Source of the DNA: Dendrolimus kikuchii
Taxonomy: Eukaryota; Arthropoda; Insecta; Lepidoptera; Lasiocampidae
Direction: 5' to 3'
Assembly: GCA_019925095.2 (NCBI GenBank)
Contig: CM034398.1
Span: forward strand, 12,663,001-12,727,000
Length of the DNA stretch: 64,000 nucleotides
In this document: piece by piece, positions 59,646 through 64,000 of the stretch
Position numbering within the stretch: the first letter of the stretch is position 1
Layout: every line of letters begins with the position of its first letter
Translations under genes and position numbers: made by a program
Notes under the pieces: generated by a model
The model's database searches: none
What the model saw: the letters and a program-made list of their open reading frames with translations, nothing else
What the model was told of the DNA's origin: nothing

Positions 59646-59653
59646 CTCGTAGC

Positions 59654-62620
59654 TTATTTCTTGCGCCTCGTCGATTCTTCCTCGAGCCGCAATATGTTAT
59701 GTTCGTCGGTTTCTATAGTTAAACCGGCGAGCTCTCCCTTGTTATGACGTCGACGTATCGTATCGAGCGGTTTATCGCCGAACGATTCGCGTTGTGCGAG
59801 CGCAATGAGTTTACGCTCAGACAACATTAACATTTTCCCGTTGATTTTCTTGAATTTTCTTTCAACGTTATTTTCTTTTTCGCTCCCGCCGATTTCAACG
59901 GTGGTTTGACCGGATGGCGCGAAGCTTGAAATCGCCTCCTTATAATTGGAGGTCCACCCTCGTAGTTGGAAACCCGCTCGCCGCTGTATGTTGTCAACGG
60001 CAGCTGTCATTTTCCTGGCTTCTTCAACTGTTTGAAGGCTTTGCAGATAGTCGTCCATGTAATGATTGACCACTATTGCCCTCGCCGCTTCTCTGTCTTC
60101 ATTTTCAAATTCCCTTGCGTTCTTGTTTTTCACGTACAAGGCTACGCAAGGCGAAGACGTTGCACCAAAGATGAGCGACGTCATTCTATATTCCTCTGGA
60201 GGCTCGCTATCGCGGCGGTTGCCACGCCACAGAAAGCGTAATGCATCCCTGTCGGCTTCTATGATCTTCACTTGCATGAACATTTCCTTTATGTCGGCAG
60301 ACACTGCCACTGGATACTGCCGGTACTTCATGATGACTCCCGGTAGTGATCGAAGAAGGTCGGGTCCAGGCAGCAACATATCGTTCAGACTTCTGCCATG
60401 ATACTTGGCGGCTGCGTCGTGGACCACCCTTATTTTCTCCTTGTCTGGATTCACGACGGCGAAGTGGGGAAGATACCACGTCCTCCCGCTGGTGGGGGGA
60501 GTGGAGGCGCGCTCGGCGTAGCCTGACAACATTAAATTTTCAATTCTCTCTTCATACTTCGCTTTAAGCTCTTCATCGCGATCCAATTTTTTTTCTAAGT
60601 TCTGAAGTCTCTTCAATGCATTTTCATAATTATTTGGCATAGGTGAACTTTCATCTTTCCATAAAAGTCCCGTTTCAAATTGTCCATTTTCCAAACGACG
60701 AGTTTTCTTTTCCAATATTTCCAAGGCGCGTTGTTGCGGATCGCTAACCTGCGTTCTGGGTTCGATTCCCAGTGATTCCAACGCGAAATATTTTTTCATA
60801 ATTTCTTCAAGCGGGTCGTGGTCTTCTTCCATCATGCTCAAGTGTGAGCAGAACACGACCGGCGATGTGGTTGAGGTGCGGCAGCCGTGCAGCACCCAAC
60901 CCAGCTGCGTACGAGAGGCGACCGGTTGGTGACGCGGGCCTTTACGTACTTCATTTGAAATAATCAGCTCCCAATTATCTTGGCCGATTAGTATCTTCGG
61001 TGTAGCTCTTTCATAGATGAGTACATTTTCTATCTCCTGCAGATGTGCACAGCCCTGCACATCGCTCCGATGAACGGTCTGGCTGAAGAAGCTCATGTTC
61101 TTTATTGTGCGAGCGTCCCTCAGTGTGTGTTCTTCTGTTTCATATGAGCCTCTTATCCTGGCGGACACTCGCATGCTGTAGTCATGCGATGATTCTTCAC
61201 CGTTGACTCCCTGCATCTTCATGGGATCCCGTGGTCCGCTAAGTCCCAGTTGCTCGGCCAGCTGCGCATCAATAATGGTCACGGTGCTGCCTTCGTCCAA
61301 TAGTGCGTAGGTGTGACGACTGCCCCTCGGTCCGGTTATAGCGACCGGGGCCACCTTCAGATAGGCACGTCGTTTGTTTCTTCCATCATTGATAACGCTG
61401 TTGATCGCGGACGCTAACACTTCTCCCGCCGGTTCTGACGTCACACTCACTGCACTTGGACTTACCTCGTTAACTTCAGGTCTCCTTTGGTGATGCAGCA
61501 AGCGGTGGTGGTGTAGCGTACACCTTTCCACCCCACACGGCGGGGCGCGGCACGAAGAACGTCGATGCCTACTTCGCAGGCAGCGGAAGCACACTTTACA
61601 CTTTTTGGCTAAGTCCCACCGCGCGCTCACATCCGCACCGACGAACTTGCGGCAATCGCTAAGTTTATGATCGCGTTTGCAGACTGGGCACGGTTCACTT
61701 TTTCTCATATTCACGCGTTCACTGTCGTTGTTCACTATGTGTATGTGCTCCGTCCTCCTTTTCGATCGTGCCATCTCGCTCTCGCGTTCGATCGGTGCAT
61801 ACGCGGCGCACTTGTCTGCCTCTTCATTCAGGAAGCTCGCAAGTTTCTTAAGTTCCGGAACCCCTTCGGTCTTCATAGCTGCATAGTCGTACCACTTGTT
61901 CCTTACGATTGGAGTCAGCTTCTCCACTGCCGCGCGTAGCATCTCTGGGCTATGTAAATACTGCGGCTTGTTCAATACTTCAATTGTTGCTACTAGGTTT
62001 GCCATCTTGTTGGCAAATAGGCACAAGTCCCGAGGGCTGTCGGTGACTCGTGTCCATGTCTTCATTTTCTCCATTTCTCCCAGCACAAGGGCATCTGGAC
62101 GGCCGAACCTTCTTTCCAATGCCTTCAAAATATCTTCAGGCCCCGTCTGGGTAATCAGCAGGGCACTGACGGCCTCCAGTGCGGCTCCCCTTAGGCTTCT
62201 ACGTAGGCGCGCGACGTTCTCCCCTGCTGAGAAGCTCCCTCCCGATTCCCGAAAGGCTGCCTGGAAGGACAGCCATTCGCCACTATTTCCATTAAAAGTC
62301 GGGAGTTCTTGCATGTATCGCTGCGCCTGTCTTGTGCTCGTTCGCGCCGCTTCAGTGATCGCTTCTGCCAGTGACGTCACATCCATGACGTTTGAACGTG
62401 CAGGCGGGCCTCGTTCTGAGACCCGTTGTCCGCGTGCCATATTTCCGACGTGGACGCCCTGTCCCCGTTCATTCATTCTCCCTATATCGCTGGCTAACGT
62501 CGCTGGGGCGGGGGGGGGGGGGGGGGTCTGTGGCATGTGGTTCCTGCGTTTGCGGCAGTCTCTCGAACCACATGTCCACTCTTCTTGATGGTAGTTCGCT
62601 TTCTTCGATGACGTCATCAT
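59654..62620 (-). pseudogene. BEL/Pao gag-protease-reverse transcriptase
   Basis: Open for 988 codons. Gag core of DUF1759 type (about residues 85-245, 'LPTFNGNSGEWLSFQAAF'); Cys/His knuckles ('CPVCKRDHKLSDC', 'CKVCFRCLRSRH'); retroviral-type aspartic protease ('YALLDEGSTVTIID'); and reverse transcriptase ('VVHDAAAKYHGRSLND', 'SADIKEMFMQV', catalytic 'YMDDYL' at about 60,045-60,062). After 'GFQLRGWTSN' the usual RT connection and RNase H (several hundred residues) are missing. The frame jumps to the stretch that normally precedes integrase ('KLIALAQRESFGDK'). The first part of gag lies in another frame upstream. Confidence 0.88.
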
Positions 62621-63086
62621 CGTCCGATGATTCGGCTTGTAGCCTATTTATTCTCGCTTGTTCGAGTTCAACGGCTGCCTCCAACTGTTTCAACTTCAAT
62701 GCGGCTAGTCTCTCTTTGGCTTCCAGCTCGGCAAGTCGTCTGCGGGAAGTCGTGGAGCGTAGTGACTGCGGTCTTGAAGTTTCTTCTAGAGTGCATTCTT
62801 TTCTGCGAAGTATTTCGCGTAAAACTGGCGGTGGTTGTGGCTGCAAATCCGTAACAGAGACCGGCATTGTTGCTTTTACTGTCGTTGCCGACGCCGTTGG
62901 CGTTGCTTTTACGGCAGTTGCTTTTACTGTCGTTGCTTTTACGGTCGTTGCTTTTACTGAGCTAGTCTCTGTTCCGGATTCCGCCGTGACACTGCCAGTT
63001 GTCGTTGAGGTTGTTGCTACCTCTGTCGCACTCTTCTTGTTCGCCTGCGCAGCGTCCTTTTCGATTCTGCTTCTCGTATTCGGCAT
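62469..63086 (-). pseudogene. BEL/Pao gag N-terminal part
   Basis: Begins at ATG 63086 with a Ser/Thr/Ala-rich tail containing repeated 'VKATTVKAT' units. A coiled-coil-like helix follows ('AELEAKERLAALKLKQLEAA') and then a proline run. It loses frame with the rest of gag at a run of 17 G (62510-62526; C on minus), where length change by slippage is expected. Confidence 0.8.
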
Positions 63087-63197
63087 ACTTCAGTTCTTCC
63101 AATACGGCTCGAAGCTGACCAGACGATGTTGGTGTTGCAGTGGACTGTAGGACTGTAGAGGGTTGGTCGCTGGTTCGGGTAACCGATTTTCCGAAAT

Positions 63198-63555
63198 GAA
63201 AACAACCGAAAACGATGCTACGGGAGGCTTCGACTTCGTTGGCGTTGGCGGGAGGGAGCTTCTTCTTATGAACTGCGAACGAACTAAACGAACTACTCAC
63301 GAACTACAAAAATGCGCCCCAAAGGCGTCCTATATTTATAGAGGCTACCTCCGCCGACCCCTCGCTTCGTCGTAACACCCCCTTTACTTTATTTCCTTAA
63401 TTTTACATACATTAAGCCTTATGTTAACTTACCACTATTATACATTTTGGTACACCCTAGATCTTAGTACATTTCGAGGGTCCTTACACAGTTGTGACCC
63501 ATGGTTTTTGTTAGCGGGACGTCGTAATGGGCGTTTACCTCGCCCCCCGCTTCAT
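63198..63555 (-). repeat. 5' LTR of the BEL/Pao element, interrupted
   Basis: Matches 57514-57882 almost perfectly. The only difference seen is one extra 8-base unit ('cacgaact') in the 3' LTR. TATA box at 63341-63330. The match stops at 63555, where LINE sequence begins; about 600 bases of the LTR should lie beyond. Confidence 0.85.
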
Positions 63556-64000
63556 CCGCCTGCAGATTAGCAATGACTGGCCACCAACCCCTAGTCATAG
63601 TGTCAGCATACCTCGCATGCCAAAAACCCCTTAATAAGAAAGACCTAGAAGCCCTATTCAACTTAGGCCCGGCTGTTATAATAGCCGGGGATCTGAATTG
63701 CAAACACGAGCAGTGGAACTGCAATACCACTAACCCCAATGGCAGAGCACTCATAAATATATCAGACAGTCTTTTGTTTGATATACTAACTCCCTTGACC
63801 CCCACAAGATACCCCCCCAACCGCGACTGGGGGACCCCAAACATTCTCGACCTAGCATTACTGAGGGGCGTAACCCTTCAGTTCCATTCGATCGAAACGA
63901 TGGACGATATAGACTCGGACCATCGTCCGGTTATACTCAGATTAGGACCACAGACAGACCAGACATCTGAAACTAGGACCTCTGTGGACTGGTTGAGACT
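63556..64000 (+). mobile_element. Jockey-like LINE, endonuclease region, runs off the window
   Basis: An open plus-strand frame encodes the AP-type endonuclease: 'VSAYLACQKPL', 'VIIAGDLNCKHEQWNC' (Asp-Leu-Asn), 'TRYPPNRDWGTPNILDLAL' and 'DSDHRPVIL' (Ser-Asp-His). The copy starts within the domain, so it is 5'-truncated, and continues past base 64000. Frame intact here. Confidence 0.8.

Larger units (their letters stand above)
57514..63555 (-). mobile_element. BEL/Pao LTR retrotransposon, defective
   Basis: Order on the minus strand: partial 5' LTR (63555-63198), gag (from ATG 63086), aspartic protease, reverse transcriptase, [RNase H region absent], integrase (stop at 58479), and 3' LTR (58484-57514). 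The coding part is GC-rich against an AT-rich background. The shared LTR portions are nearly identical, implying recent insertion. The copy cannot be autonomous: pol is internally deleted and the frame is broken at two places. Confidence 0.9.

Noticed and set aside
60756..60772. A tRNA T-arm look-alike (CTGGGTTCGATTCCCAG).
   Set aside because: It lies inside the gag-pol frame of the BEL/Pao element and has no cloverleaf around it.
61667..63150. Long plus-strand frames (230-250 codons) opposite gag.
   Set aside because: Antisense shadows of GC-rich coding sequence; the minus-strand frames carry the recognisable domains.

Overview
The window is nuclear DNA of an insect, almost certainly a moth or butterfly. 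The evidence is AT-rich sequence, two spliced genes with GT-AG introns, and many dispersed repeats of types I know from lepidopteran genomes ('actagctgacccggc' and 'gcccgcgacttcgtccgcg' tails, 'gcagacggccca' repeats, LINE 3' ends). I cannot name the species. There is no sign of bacterial, organellar or viral-genome organisation. Family assignments rest on motifs read by eye and on memory of the families; no search was run.

Two host genes are well supported. (1) A minus-strand gene spans about 2129-11138. It has eight exons whose splice phases all agree and encodes about 699 residues, resembling the uncharacterised insect DUF4781 family. (2) A plus-strand gene at 16606-22938 has five exons and 437 codons. 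It encodes an alpha-1,3-fucosyltransferase of family GT10, of the 'FucT-C-like' type: a Golgi type II membrane protein. Its introns hold a Tc1/mariner transposon, LINE remnants and a 79-nt hairpin. A third possible coding piece, the open reading frame 15970-16244, lies just upstream and is unidentified.

The rest is mostly mobile DNA. From left to right it holds: old repeat fragments (1-2100); a 2.5-kb segment bounded by long inverted repeats with a PIF/Harbinger MITE inside (11450-13991); an array of 81 nine-base units (14823-15551) beside a 300-bp retroposon; two mutually inverted copies of a TIR element (23658-27212); a hAT remnant (30088-30935); a LINE remnant split by a solo LTR (34395-35340); a 5'-truncated R1-clade LINE (38050-40590); a second, inverted copy of the Tc1 element (45774-47519); a second nine-base minisatellite (49341-49824); and a BEL/Pao LTR retrotransposon on the minus strand (57514-63555). 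The two LTRs of that element are nearly identical, but its pol lacks the RNase H region. A Jockey-like LINE that starts inside the endonuclease domain interrupts its 5' LTR and runs off the window.

Between about 28 and 57 kb I found no convincing host gene. That stretch reads as a gene-poor region that gained elements repeatedly, with several nestings that allow relative dating.
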